From: Accumulibacter jenkinsii
GTDB lineage: Bacteria > Pseudomonadota > Gammaproteobacteria > Burkholderiales > Rhodocyclaceae
NCBI GenBank assembly: GCA_036625225.1
Contig: JAZKUF010000001.1
Location: 1,674,001-1,738,000, forward strand
Length of the DNA stretch: 64,000 nucleotides
Direction of reading: 5' to 3'
Positions 55,985-63,586 of the stretch are shown here, in pieces. Both the position numbers and the translations under genes were made by a program. Each line of letters starts with the position of its first letter. Positions within the stretch are counted from its first letter, which is position 1. The notes beneath the pieces were generated by a model. That model had not been told where the DNA came from. It worked only from the letters and a program-made list of their open reading frames with translations, and did no database searches.

Positions 55985-56060
55985 GGCAACCGCCGGTCGG
56001 ACGACTTCCGGCGACCCTCTCCACCCTCCCCTGCCCGGGGAGGGCGACGTTTACGGCTCG

Positions 56061-56211
56061 TAGTGCGTTTCCTCAGAACGGTTACAACCCGACCGTTCGG
56101 CCTGAGCCTGTCGAAGGCCGGTCAGCCCTGAGAAATGCGGTTCGACAAGCCTGTCCTGAGCCAGGTCGAAGGGCTCACCGCGAACGGCAATACTTTTAAC
56201 GGAACGCACTA
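56061..56211 (-). repeat. MITE-like dispersed repeat, copy B (151 bp)
   Basis: The element is bounded by perfect 10-bp inverted termini (GTAGTGCGTT starting at 56060 and AACGCACTAC ending at 56212). Its reverse complement matches 38517-38642 almost throughout. It contains the motif CTTCGACAGGCTCAGG in several versions and can form a long stem. It ends just before the trxC stop codon (56216) without entering the gene. It carries no coding sequence of its own. Confidence 0.85.
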
Positions 56212-56215
56212 CTCG

Positions 56216-56653
56216 TCAGCCGCCCGCCGAGCGAATCCAGCGCAGCAGGCTCGCCGCGTCCATCGCTCCCGACTGACGGGCCACTTCGCGGCCATTCTGA
56301 AACATCAGCAGCGTCGGAATCGAGCGGATCGAGAAACGCGCGGCCAGCGACGGCTCGTCTTCGGTATTGACCTTGGCGAGGCGAAAGCCCGGTTCGAGCT
56401 GGCTGGCCGCCTGCGCGAAAGCCGGCGCCATGGCCCGGCAGGGGCCGCACCAGGGCGCCCAGAAGTCAACCACGACCGGCAGCTCCGAGCGGCCGACGTG
56501 GCGGTCGAAAATCGCCCCGGTGAGCGCGATCGGCGTACCGTCGAAAAGCGGCGACTGGCAGTGACCGCAGCGACCCTGATCGCCCAGGCGTCCTTCGGGG
56601 ACCCGGTTCGGGCGATGGCAATGTGGGCAGACCACGATTTTCGATGAGCTCAT
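56216..56653 (-). CDS. trxC: Thioredoxin 2 (zinc-finger thioredoxin)
   Basis: The 145-residue protein has the TrxC layout: an N-terminal zinc-binding module with two Cys pairs (VVCPHCHRPNRVPE; RCGHCQSP) and a thioredoxin domain with active site FWAPWCGPCRAMAP and the cis-proline loop IPTLLMFQNG. TrxC reduces cytoplasmic disulfides and is often part of the OxyR regulon. It lies in the minus direction, with the MITE-like repeat directly after its end. Confidence 0.96.
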   Translation of the reverse strand: MSSSKIVVCPHCHRPNRVPEGRLGDQGRCGHCQSPLFDGTPIALTGAIFDRHVGRSELPVVVDFWAPWCGPCRAMAPAFAQAASQLEPGFRLAKVNTEDEPSLAARFSIRSIPTLLMFQNGREVARQSGAMDAASLLRWIRSAGG

Positions 56654-57434
56654 TCGCTTACCCCGCGCGCCGACCAGCCAGCGCCGGCGCGAACCTCGCC
56701 AGGCCTTCGAACAGGATCGTCGCCGACCATCGCATCCGCGCCGCCGGAATCATTGCTGCCATGGAACAGCGCCAGCGACTTGAAGAGCGCCCCGCCCCTC
56801 GACGCCTGTCCAGTGCATAGATGAAGAGGACCGGCGGTGGCTCCATGCCCACCCGATCGCAGGCCCAGAACAGCCCGCTCCCGGTCTGATCGTCGCTGCG
56901 CCAAGCGCTGTCGAGTGCGCCGTACAATACAAAACAACATCAAGCGGTTGCGCACCATGATCATGCGTCCAGGAAAACCAGCGGGTCAGACATCGGGCGG
57001 GAGCCAGCCAACACAGCAAAGAATGTGCCACCCAATCGTCAGATCAACCACATCAATGGCTTGCAGATTTCCCGCGTCAACCCGCGGGTCGTGGGGCAGG
57101 CCCCTGTAAGATTTTTCGACAGTCTGCCGCCCGGGCGCCGCGCGAGCGATACGATCGATACGTCGATCAGAGGCCGGGATGCCTCCTCTCGGGAAGAAAA
57201 ATGACCGTCGTGATCGCCGCGCCTTCATCGCGCTGCAGCAGCTTCTCGTCGAGCTACCTCCCTCTCGCAATGATCGCGTTCCTGCGGGAACAGCAAGAAC
57301 ATCATCATCAACTGGACATGCCGTGCCTCAGTCTTTATGCTGTTGCCGCGCAACGGATCTGGTCTCGCACCGGGTCCAGCAATCCGGGTTTCGAGGGTCA
57401 CTGCCGGTCTCTCCGGATGTGCCGTTGAAAGGAA
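56654..57434. other. Long region without a supported gene
   Basis: About 780 bases lie between trxC and the riboswitch. The only confident element is the sigma-54 promoter at 57015-57030. The minus-strand frame beyond it (start about 56927-56964, reading toward 56650) has no recognisable domain, and competing frames overlap it. The plus-strand frames look like chance openings. Confidence 0.5.
57015..57030 (-). promoter_or_regulatory. Orphan sigma-54 (-24/-12) promoter
   Basis: On the minus strand TGGCACATTCTTTGCT matches the sigma-54 consensus TGGCAC-N5-TTGC exactly, with GG and GC 12 bases apart. Transcription would start near 57004 and run toward trxC. No convincing gene lies in the following 350 bases, so it may drive a small RNA, a short peptide, or trxC from a distance. 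Confidence 0.65.
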
Positions 57435-57479
57435 GTGGGGACGACCTCACCGCTCCAACCTATAGCGGGGACGACCCTG
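57435..57479 (+). promoter_or_regulatory. Guanidine-II riboswitch (mini-ykkC)
   Basis: Two small hairpins with identical ACGA loops lie 15 bases apart: GTGGGG-ACGA-CCTCAC (57435-57450) and CGGGG-ACGA-CCCTG (57466-57479). This is the defining structure of the guanidine-II (mini-ykkC) riboswitch, where guanidinium bound in each ACGR loop stabilises a kissing pair. The AAGGA ribosome site of the exporter gene begins 12 bases later, so control of translation is expected. The downstream gene is the usual target. Confidence 0.9.
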
Positions 57480-57501
57480 GTCATTTGCGAAAGGAAAACC
57501 T

Positions 57502-57822
57502 ATGGCTTGGGTCATTCTCACGATTGCGGGACTATTCGAGATTGCTTGGGCAATCGGACTGAAATACACGGAGGGTTTCAGCCGATTGTGGCCTACTGTC
57601 GGCACGGTCTTGTCGATGGTCGTCAGTCTGTCCTTGCTGGGTCTTGCCATGAAGTCGCTTCCGGTGGGCACCGCATACGCCATTTGGGTTGGGGTTGGGG
57701 CCGTCGGTACCGTGATCCTAGGCATCGCACTGCTCGGCGAGCCGGCAAATACCGCCCGCATCCTCAGTGTTGCGCTCATTGTTGCCGGTATCGTCGGGCT
57801 CAAGCTTTCGACACCCGCCTGA
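57502..57822 (+). CDS. gdx: Guanidinium exporter (SMR family, Gdx/SugE)
   Basis: The 106-residue protein has four membrane helices and the SMR membrane glutamate in AGLFEIAWAIGLKYTEGFS. The pattern with FSRLWPT and VGTAYAIWVGVGAVGTVILG places it in the Gdx/SugE subtype, which exports guanidinium in exchange for two protons as a dual-topology dimer, and not the EmrE drug exporter subtype. The guanidine-II riboswitch directly upstream supports this. It is followed by a strong hairpin terminator. Confidence 0.95.
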   Translation: MAWVILTIAGLFEIAWAIGLKYTEGFSRLWPTVGTVLSMVVSLSLLGLAMKSLPVGTAYAIWVGVGAVGTVILGIALLGEPANTARILSVALIVAGIVGLKLSTPA

Positions 57823-57833
57823 CATGGCACCGA

Positions 57834-57863
57834 GAGGGCCGCGCCACAAACGGCGCGGCCCTC
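57834..57863 (+). terminator. Strong hairpin after gdx
   Basis: A perfect 12-bp GC-rich stem (GAGGGCCGCGCC with GGCGCGGCCCTC) closes a 6-base loop ACAAAC, 11 bases after the gdx stop. No T run follows, so it may act as a terminator aided by Rho or as a transcript stabiliser. Confidence 0.65.
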
Positions 57864-58086
57864 AAGCTTCAACCTTGCCGTCTCACACCGAATGCCTCGC
57901 ATGAACACAAACTTCCATCAGCTTCCAGAAAATCTCCCTCCGCTGTCTTTCCGCCGGATCGAAACGTCGACGATGTTCTGGCCTGGCTAGGACGAAACGC
58001 CCACCCGGCGCTGCAGGAAACACCCCCAATCGCTGTTCCCCCGAGCTCGCAGGTCAGCCCCTCTTTCAGGTCAAAATTCTCCCGCC

Positions 58087-59007
58087 ATGAATAATCTGTC
58101 TGCTGTACATACCCTGGTGATCAATTCACTGGACGACCAGATCGCCGTGATTGACCGAATGGGAAACATTATCGATGTCAACTACTCATGGACCAGGTTT
58201 GGGGCAGAAAACGGACTTTCCCGTGGGTACTCTTGCCTGGGAGCGAATTATCTACAAGTCCTCTCGGCCTCTGCCGTCAGTGGGGATGACCTCGCCGGTG
58301 AAGCGGCAAATGGCATTTTTGATGTGGTGAACGGCAATCGTGATTCTTTCTATTTTGAATATCCCTGCCACAGCCCGAACGAGAAACGCTGGTTCATTTT
58401 GCGTATTAATTGCCTGAAAGATGCTCCCCAAGGCCTCTTTGTCATCTCTCATCAGAACATCACCCGACGCAAACTGGCCGAGGAACGGGCCGAGCATTTG
58501 GCCATGCACGACCCTCTGACAGGTCTGGCCAATCGCCGGCATTTCAATCTTTTCCTGAACAGGGAAATACGAAGGAGTATCCGGAACCAGTCGGCGATCA
58601 GCCTGATCGAGATCGATGTCGATCACTTCAAAGACTATAACGACACCCTGGGCCATCTTGCCGGGGACCAATGCCTCATCAGTGTGGGCAAGGTGCTGCA
58701 CGGATTCTCGCGCAGACCTGACGATCTCGCGGCACGACTTGGCGGTGATGAGTTCGCTTTGGTTCTGGGTGATACCGACGTTGCGGAAGCTCGAAAAATC
58801 GCAGAAGCCATCCTGAAAGCGGTCAACGACCTGAAAATGGTTTTTAATGAATCAGGGCACATAAGCGTCAGCGTGGGCACGGCTTCCGCAATTCATCACC
58901 GGCAAATGAGCGAGGACTTTCTGCTTCAGGAAGCTGATAATGCCCTGTATCGTGCGAAATCAGCCGGCAGAAACCGGGCTGTGCATGCCGCCGACGAACA
59001 GACCTGA
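58087..59007 (+). CDS. PAS-GGDEF diguanylate cyclase
   Basis: The 306-residue soluble protein has a PAS domain (residues about 12-130, including DQIAVIDRMGNIIDVNYSW and ISHQNITRRKLAEERA) and a GGDEF domain (about 140-300) with an intact active site ARLGGDEFALVL and the substrate helix DHFKDYNDTLGHLAGDQ. It should make c-di-GMP in response to a cytoplasmic ligand or redox signal. The RxxD inhibitory site appears as RPDD just ahead of GGDEF. The gene is less GC-rich than its neighbours and may be recently acquired. Confidence 0.95.
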   Translation: MNNLSAVHTLVINSLDDQIAVIDRMGNIIDVNYSWTRFGAENGLSRGYSCLGANYLQVLSASAVSGDDLAGEAANGIFDVVNGNRDSFYFEYPCHSPNEKRWFILRINCLKDAPQGLFVISHQNITRRKLAEERAEHLAMHDPLTGLANRRHFNLFLNREIRRSIRNQSAISLIEIDVDHFKDYNDTLGHLAGDQCLISVGKVLHGFSRRPDDLAARLGGDEFALVLGDTDVAEARKIAEAILKAVNDLKMVFNESGHISVSVGTASAIHHRQMSEDFLLQEADNALYRAKSAGRNRAVHAADEQT

Positions 59008-59084
59008 CGATTCATTCGAGGCCTTGATCGTCGTTCCGGCGCTCCGGCCGGACGATCGCCAGATCCCCCGGCACTCCTGTAGTA

Positions 59085-59108
59085 GCCCGATTCAGCGGGC
59101 GATTTTTT
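59085..59108 (+). terminator. Rho-independent terminator of the diguanylate cyclase gene
   Basis: GCCCG (59085-59089) pairs with CGGGC (59096-59100) across a 6-base loop, followed by GA and six T (59103-59108). It lies 77 bases after the stop codon at 59007. Confidence 0.75.
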
Positions 59109-59184
59109 CCGGAGCGCCTGCCGCTCCTCCCCGACCATTCGCATGGACGCGGTGATCGTGTCAGGCTTCCTGACATTAATCTAA

Positions 59185-59418
59185 AATCAGCCACGGGGTA
59201 AGAAAACATGTACGGAATATTGTTCTCTCGTCATCGCGACAAAGCTTGGCCTGCTTGCGCTGACAGTGGGTTTTGCCATTGACGCCAGACTCCGGGTTAT
59301 CCCGGTATTGTCGGAAAAAAATCTTTCGGTGATGGCGTGGCATATCATCCCGGTGACAATTTTTTCCGTTCTTTTTGTAGTCGCCGGCGTTTCATTCCGC
59401 ACAGGATGGTTGTATTGA
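59185..59418 (+). pseudogene. C-terminal fragment of a CopD-like integral membrane protein
   Basis: This 77-codon frame has no start codon near its beginning and an in-frame TAA just upstream. It reads VIATKLGLLALTVGFAIDA, then RLRVIPVLSEKNLSVMAWHI and IPVTIFSVLFVVAGVSFRTG, ending at TGA 59416-59418. Two hydrophobic helices with the polar link RLRVIPVL resemble the last helices of CopD/COG5615-type membrane proteins. The rest of the gene is missing, so it is a relic. The family call is uncertain. Confidence 0.5.
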
Positions 59419-59634
59419 CTGCTGAATAAGCAGCCTGCATCATGCGAGCGCAGCGAGCCTCTGAACCGTTTGGGGGACAAGCCCGATCGGAGCAGCACGG
59501 GGCCAGTTCCTCGACTTCGGCCGCAGTTCCTCTTTCGTCCCCCTGCTCTCCAGCCGGACGCGCTGCAAGCGGCGTCCGCCAAACTTCGCCGTCCTGCGGC
59601 ACAACGTCCACCCTTTCACATCAAGGTAAACCCC

Positions 59635-60255
59635 ATGTTCGATATCCAGAACTACGCCAGCTTTGTCGCTGCCATCCTGATTTTCCAGCTGATTCCCGGA
59701 CCCGGAACGATTGCCATCCTGAACGCCACGGCGCGCAACGGCGCTCGCGCAGGCGGTGGCGCAGTGCTGGGCACCGTCCTTGGCGACCTCGTCTTCATGA
59801 TCGCCGCCATCGCGGGCCTGGCTGCCCTCCTGCGAGCCAACCCGCTGGTCTTCCAGGCCCTGCAGTGGTTTGGCGCAGCCTACCTCGTGTGGATGGGGTT
59901 CGAGCTGCTCCGCACGAGAATCATCCATGCCGGCGAAGCCCATGAACCGCAGCGCTCGCCGGCCACGTATTTCCGTCAGGCCTTCGCCATCAGTCTCACC
60001 AATCCGAAGGTGATCCTCTTCTTCGTTTCCTTCTTTCCGCTCTTCCTCAAGCCCGGCGCATCCTCGGCGACGCTGGCGATCATGATGCTTCATGTGACCG
60101 CGCTAAGCCTTCTCTACCAGGGCCTGCTCGTGCTTGCCGGCAATCGAGTCGCCGGTTATCTGCGTGGTTTGCCTTCGGCCAGAAGGCTAGCCACCCGGCT
60201 TGCCGGCATGGCGCTCGTTGGTTTCGGCATCAAGCTGGCCATGGACAATCGCTGA
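59635..60255 (+). CDS. LysE/RhtB-family amino-acid exporter
   Basis: The ATG at 59635 gives a 206-residue inner-membrane protein with the family start SFVAAILIFQLIPGPGTIAI, the AYLVWMGFELLRT segment and the NPKVILFFVSFFPLFL motif. Members export basic or hydroxylated amino acids. No divergent regulator gene is present. An in-frame opening extends upstream of the ATG but has no start with a ribosome site. The CRISPR-linked genes begin 58 bases after its stop. Confidence 0.9.
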   Translation: MFDIQNYASFVAAILIFQLIPGPGTIAILNATARNGARAGGGAVLGTVLGDLVFMIAAIAGLAALLRANPLVFQALQWFGAAYLVWMGFELLRTRIIHAGEAHEPQRSPATYFRQAFAISLTNPKVILFFVSFFPLFLKPGASSATLAIMMLHVTALSLLYQGLLVLAGNRVAGYLRGLPSARRLATRLAGMALVGFGIKLAMDNR

Positions 60256-60312
60256 CGTTTGAACCCGTTTCCTTACACACAAGTCTCGGCTGTCCCCATC
60301 ACAGAAACTTGA

Positions 60313-60513
60313 GCCACTTACGCCGAACACCCGCATCAGCAGCAGAAAAGCCACTTTCTCCCCGACGGCAGTTACCCACTACGCTTGCCTTACAGCGACG
60401 ATCTGGAGTTGATCATGGACATTTTAAAGGGCGGGCCGGATTGCCTGGTCGTCGAGCCAATGGCTTTGCGAAAGAAAGTCAGGCGGCGGCTGGCGACGGC
60501 AGTGAAGGTATGA
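60313..60513 (+). pseudogene. C-terminal remnant of a WYL-domain transcriptional regulator
   Basis: A 66-codon frame without a start codon reads TYAEHPHQQQKSHFLPDGSY, then LRLPYSDDLELIMDILKGGP and DCLVVEPMALRKKVRRRLAT, ending at TGA 60511-60513. This is the typical end of WYL-domain regulators (pattern LPYSDD-ELIMDILK-GPD-EVL-P-LR). The stop is 2 bases before the cas3 start, as expected if the regulator once headed the cas operon. The helix-turn-helix and most of the WYL domain are gone; an in-frame TGA stands at 60310. Confidence 0.75.
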
Positions 60514-60515
60514 CC

Positions 60516-62888
60516 ATGAGTAATGCGGAGCCAGCAAGCAGAGCGCCATCGTTTCTGGCACATATCCGCCGTGACAACGGGCAGATCGTCGCCCATGCTC
60601 TCGATCAGCACCTGCTTGAGGTCTCACGACTGGCCGCCGCCTTTGCTGCAGCTTTCGGAGCAGCAGATTGGGGGGCTCTGGGCGGTCTTTGGCACGACAT
60701 AGGCAAGTATCGACCGGGTTTCCAGTGCTATATCTGGCAGTGCGGCGACCCCGATGCGCACATTGAAGGCAAAGTCGCCGGACCGGAAAAGACGCATTCG
60801 GCGGCGGGGGCACTTTGGGCACAGCAGTATCTCGTCAAAATTGACCAGCGCGGGGGGCCAGTCGTGGCCCGCGTCATGGCCTATCTGATAGCCGGCCACC
60901 ATGCGGGTTTGGATAACTGGTTTGGTGGCCTGAAGGAACGGTTTGCCAAGGACGATAGCACCAAAGAACTGGCGGATACGCTGGGTGCCGGGCTTCCGGT
61001 CGAAATCCTCCGGCCGCCCGGTCCCTTACCCGACCTGGCGGCCATTGCCGTGGACCAACCGACCGGAATTCCTGGACGCTTCGCTCTCTGGGTGCGCATG
61101 CTGTTTTCGTGCCTTGTGGATGCGGATTTTCTTGATACCGAAGCGTTTATGTCGCCGAACAAAGCCGAAGCGCGCACCGGGTTCATGTCGCTCACAGAAA
61201 TGGAAACGGCATTGGCGGCCAGATTGACGGCAATGGCGTCGCAAGTGGCGGCGCATGGTGAAACGCATAGCCGGGTGAATCGCAAGCGCTCAGAGGTGCT
61301 GCGCGCCTGTCTGAACAAGGCGGAACGGCCGCCTGGGGCCTTTAGCCTGACCGTGCCAACCGGCGGCGGCAAGACCCTCTCCAGCCTCGCCTTTGCTTTG
61401 CGCCATGCGGTCCGTCACGGAAAGAAACGGGTAATCTATGCCATTCCCTATACCAGTATCATCGAACAGACGGCTGAAGTCTTTCGCGACATCTTTGGCG
61501 CCGCCAACGTCATTGAACACCACTGCAGCGTCGAGTCCGATGCGTCGGCCGAAACGACGCGCTCGCGGCTCGCCTGCGAAAATTGGGATGCACCACTTGT
61601 CGTGACCACCAATGTGCAGTTGCTCGAAAGCCTCTTTGCGCGAAAAACCTCGCGCTGCCGCAAGTTGCACAATTTGGTAAACAGCGTCGTCATTCTCGAC
61701 GAAGCCCAATTGCTCCCCGTGCCCTATCTCCAGCCGGTGATTGACGTGTTGCGCTTGCTGATCCAGGACTATGGAGTAACCCTCGTGCTGTGTACCGCAA
61801 CCCAGCCGGCACTCGATAGCCGGACCAGTTTCGACATGGCCCGGCAGCTAAGGGGATTTCGGCCAGGCGAGATCGTCGAGATCATCGATGACGTCGCCAG
61901 TCTGTACGCGGCACTGGAGCGAGTCAGAGTGCATGTGCCGGCGGACTTGAAGGTCACCCAGGGCTGGGATGATCTGGGTAAGGAAATTGCCGCCCATGAT
62001 GCCGTATTGACGGTGGTCAGCCGCCGCGCCGATGCCCGCGAACTGTATGCCCAGATCAAGGCGCGATCACCCATAGGGCTTTGGCACCTTTCGGGGCTGA
62101 TGTGCGCGCAGCATCGTAGCGACACATTGGTAGCGATCAGGACCGCGCTGTCGGCCTGGCAGAGCGCTCTGGCGACCGGCCAGAAGCCGGACCCGATCCG
62201 GGTTGTCAGTACCCAACTGGTCGAAGCCGGGGTCGACATCGACTTTCCGGTGGTCTTTCGTGCGCTGGCCGGCCTCGATTCGATTGCCCAGGCAGCCGGG
62301 CGATGCAACCGCGAAGGCCGACTGGCAATGGGCAACGTGCACGTTTTTGTCCCCCCAAAACCACCGCCGGCGGGCCTGCTGCGTCAGGCCGAGCAAACCA
62401 CGCGTTCATTGTGGAGTGCCCTTGGCCCGAAAGCCGATCCCTTGGCGGTGGAACATTTTCCCGAGTATTTCCGCTGCCTGTATGGCGACGCCTGCCTGGA
62501 CGAAAAAGGGATCGTCGACCTGCTTCGCGCTGGCCGGGCGGAAGTGAATTTCCGCACCGCTGCCGAGCACTTCCGGTTGATCGACGACCAGGAGAGTGCG
62601 ACCATTTTCGTTCTTTACCGACTGCACGAGGGGGACACCAGCATCGACATCCTCCTGAAGAAACTTCAGAAAGACGGGCCTGACCGTTGGCTGTTGCGCA
62701 AACTGCAGCGCTATGCAGTCACCATCTATCGGCATGACCTGCAACGACTGCTGGCGATGGGCGACGTGACATCCCTGGGGGCTGACTGGCCTGGGCTGTA
62801 TGTGCAGGTGAGTGACATCTTGTACGATCCGGTGCTGGGGGTGAACGTCGATGGTGCACCGGGCGATCCGGCCGGTCTCGTAACCTGA
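60516..62888 (+). CDS. cas3: CRISPR-associated nuclease/helicase Cas3 (type I-C)
   Basis: The ATG at 60516 is chosen because GAAGG lies 7 bases upstream and the protein then starts MSNAEPASRAPSFLAHIRRD. It has 790 residues: an HD nuclease domain first (HALDQHLLEVS; WHDIGKYRPGFQ with H60-D61), then an SF2 helicase with Walker A VPTGGGKT (K286), motif II DEAQ (395-398), motif III LCTATQPAL and motif VI AQAAGRCNREG (about 592). Cas3 unwinds and degrades DNA marked by Cascade. The DEAQ variant of motif II is seen in other Cas3 proteins. Confidence 0.96.
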   Translation: MSNAEPASRAPSFLAHIRRDNGQIVAHALDQHLLEVSRLAAAFAAAFGAADWGALGGLWHDIGKYRPGFQCYIWQCGDPDAHIEGKVAGPEKTHSAAGALWAQQYLVKIDQRGGPVVARVMAYLIAGHHAGLDNWFGGLKERFAKDDSTKELADTLGAGLPVEILRPPGPLPDLAAIAVDQPTGIPGRFALWVRMLFSCLVDADFLDTEAFMSPNKAEARTGFMSLTEMETALAARLTAMASQVAAHGETHSRVNRKRSEVLRACLNKAERPPGAFSLTVPTGGGKTLSSLAFALRHAVRHGKKRVIYAIPYTSIIEQTAEVFRDIFGAANVIEHHCSVESDASAETTRSRLACENWDAPLVVTTNVQLLESLFARKTSRCRKLHNLVNSVVILDEAQLLPVPYLQPVIDVLRLLIQDYGVTLVLCTATQPALDSRTSFDMARQLRGFRPGEIVEIIDDVASLYAALERVRVHVPADLKVTQGWDDLGKEIAAHDAVLTVVSRRADARELYAQIKARSPIGLWHLSGLMCAQHRSDTLVAIRTALSAWQSALATGQKPDPIRVVSTQLVEAGVDIDFPVVFRALAGLDSIAQAAGRCNREGRLAMGNVHVFVPPKPPPAGLLRQAEQTTRSLWSALGPKADPLAVEHFPEYFRCLYGDACLDEKGIVDLLRAGRAEVNFRTAAEHFRLIDDQESATIFVLYRLHEGDTSIDILLKKLQKDGPDRWLLRKLQRYAVTIYRHDLQRLLAMGDVTSLGADWPGLYVQVSDILYDPVLGVNVDGAPGDPAGLVT

Positions 62889-62932
62889 GACCGGTAATCT
62901 TGAAACGCATGCAACGCTCGCTGGGAGAAACG

Positions 62933-63586
62933 ATGACAAGTTATTGCCTTGAGGTATCGGGAGATTACGCCTGCTTCACCCGGCCTGAAATGAAAGTCGA
63001 GCGGGTGTCCTACGACGTGATGACGCCTTCGGCGGCACGGTCCATTTTCGAGGCCATTTTCTGGAAGCCGGCCATCCGCTGGCAAGTCAGGCAGATCGAG
63101 GTACTGAAGCCGATTCGCTGGATCAGCGTGCGGCGCAACGAAGTTGCTACCAAGGCTTCGCTGCGCAATGCTCAGGTAGCGATGAAGGCCGGGTACGGCC
63201 AGTTGGCTCTCTATATCGAAGACGAGCGGCAGCAGCGAGCCGGCCTTTTCCTCCGCGATGTAGCCTACCGACTGCATGCCGATCTGCTGCCGATCGGCAG
63301 TGATGCCGTGAGCAATCCGGCCAAGTACCGCGAGATCTTCCAGCGTCGCGCCGAGAAGGGCCAGTGCGTCAATCAGCCTTACCTCGGCTGCCGCGAGTTT
63401 GCCGCCCGCTTTCGCCTGATCGCCGACCCTGCTGCCGAAGCCCCGGCATTCGCCGAGAGCCGTGATCTGGGTTGGATGCTCTACGACATGGATTTCGACG
63501 ACCCCAACGATCCGCGGCCACGCTTCTTTCGCGCCGATCTCCAACGTGGGGTAATCGACCTGGAGAAGGTTCAGGTGATCGGATGA
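62933..63586 (+). CDS. cas5c: CRISPR-associated protein Cas5c (Cas5d), crRNA-processing subunit
   Basis: The ATG at 62933 has GGGAG 6 bases upstream. The 217-residue protein matches type I-C Cas5: YCLEVSGDYACFTRPEMKVE, the YDVMTPSAARSIFEAIFWKP segment, RRNEVATKASLRN and the PYLGCREFAARF segment. In type I-C, which lacks Cas6, this protein cuts the pre-crRNA and holds the 5' handle in Cascade. Its stop overlaps the cas8c start (ATGA). The 44-base gap after cas3 holds no feature. Confidence 0.95.
   Translation: MTSYCLEVSGDYACFTRPEMKVERVSYDVMTPSAARSIFEAIFWKPAIRWQVRQIEVLKPIRWISVRRNEVATKASLRNAQVAMKAGYGQLALYIEDERQQRAGLFLRDVAYRLHADLLPIGSDAVSNPAKYREIFQRRAEKGQCVNQPYLGCREFAARFRLIADPAAEAPAFAESRDLGWMLYDMDFDDPNDPRPRFFRADLQRGVIDLEKVQVIG

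Noticed and set aside
55985..56215. Reading frame through the repeat near trxC considered as a gene
   Set aside because: The frame follows the MITE-like repeat and the reverse of trxC; it has no ribosome site and no protein family.
56650..56964. Minus-strand open frame beyond the orphan sigma-54 promoter
   Set aside because: No ribosome site, no recognisable domain, and two other frames are open across the same bases; kept only as a question in the findings.
57901..57990. Small 29-codon frame between gdx and the diguanylate cyclase
   Set aside because: No ribosome site or recognisable motif, and overlapping frames are also open.
60256..60515. N-terminal extension of Cas3 starting near 60309
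   Set aside because: The ribosome site fits ATG 60516, the extension shows no Cas3 similarity, and the same DNA encodes a WYL-domain tail in another frame.
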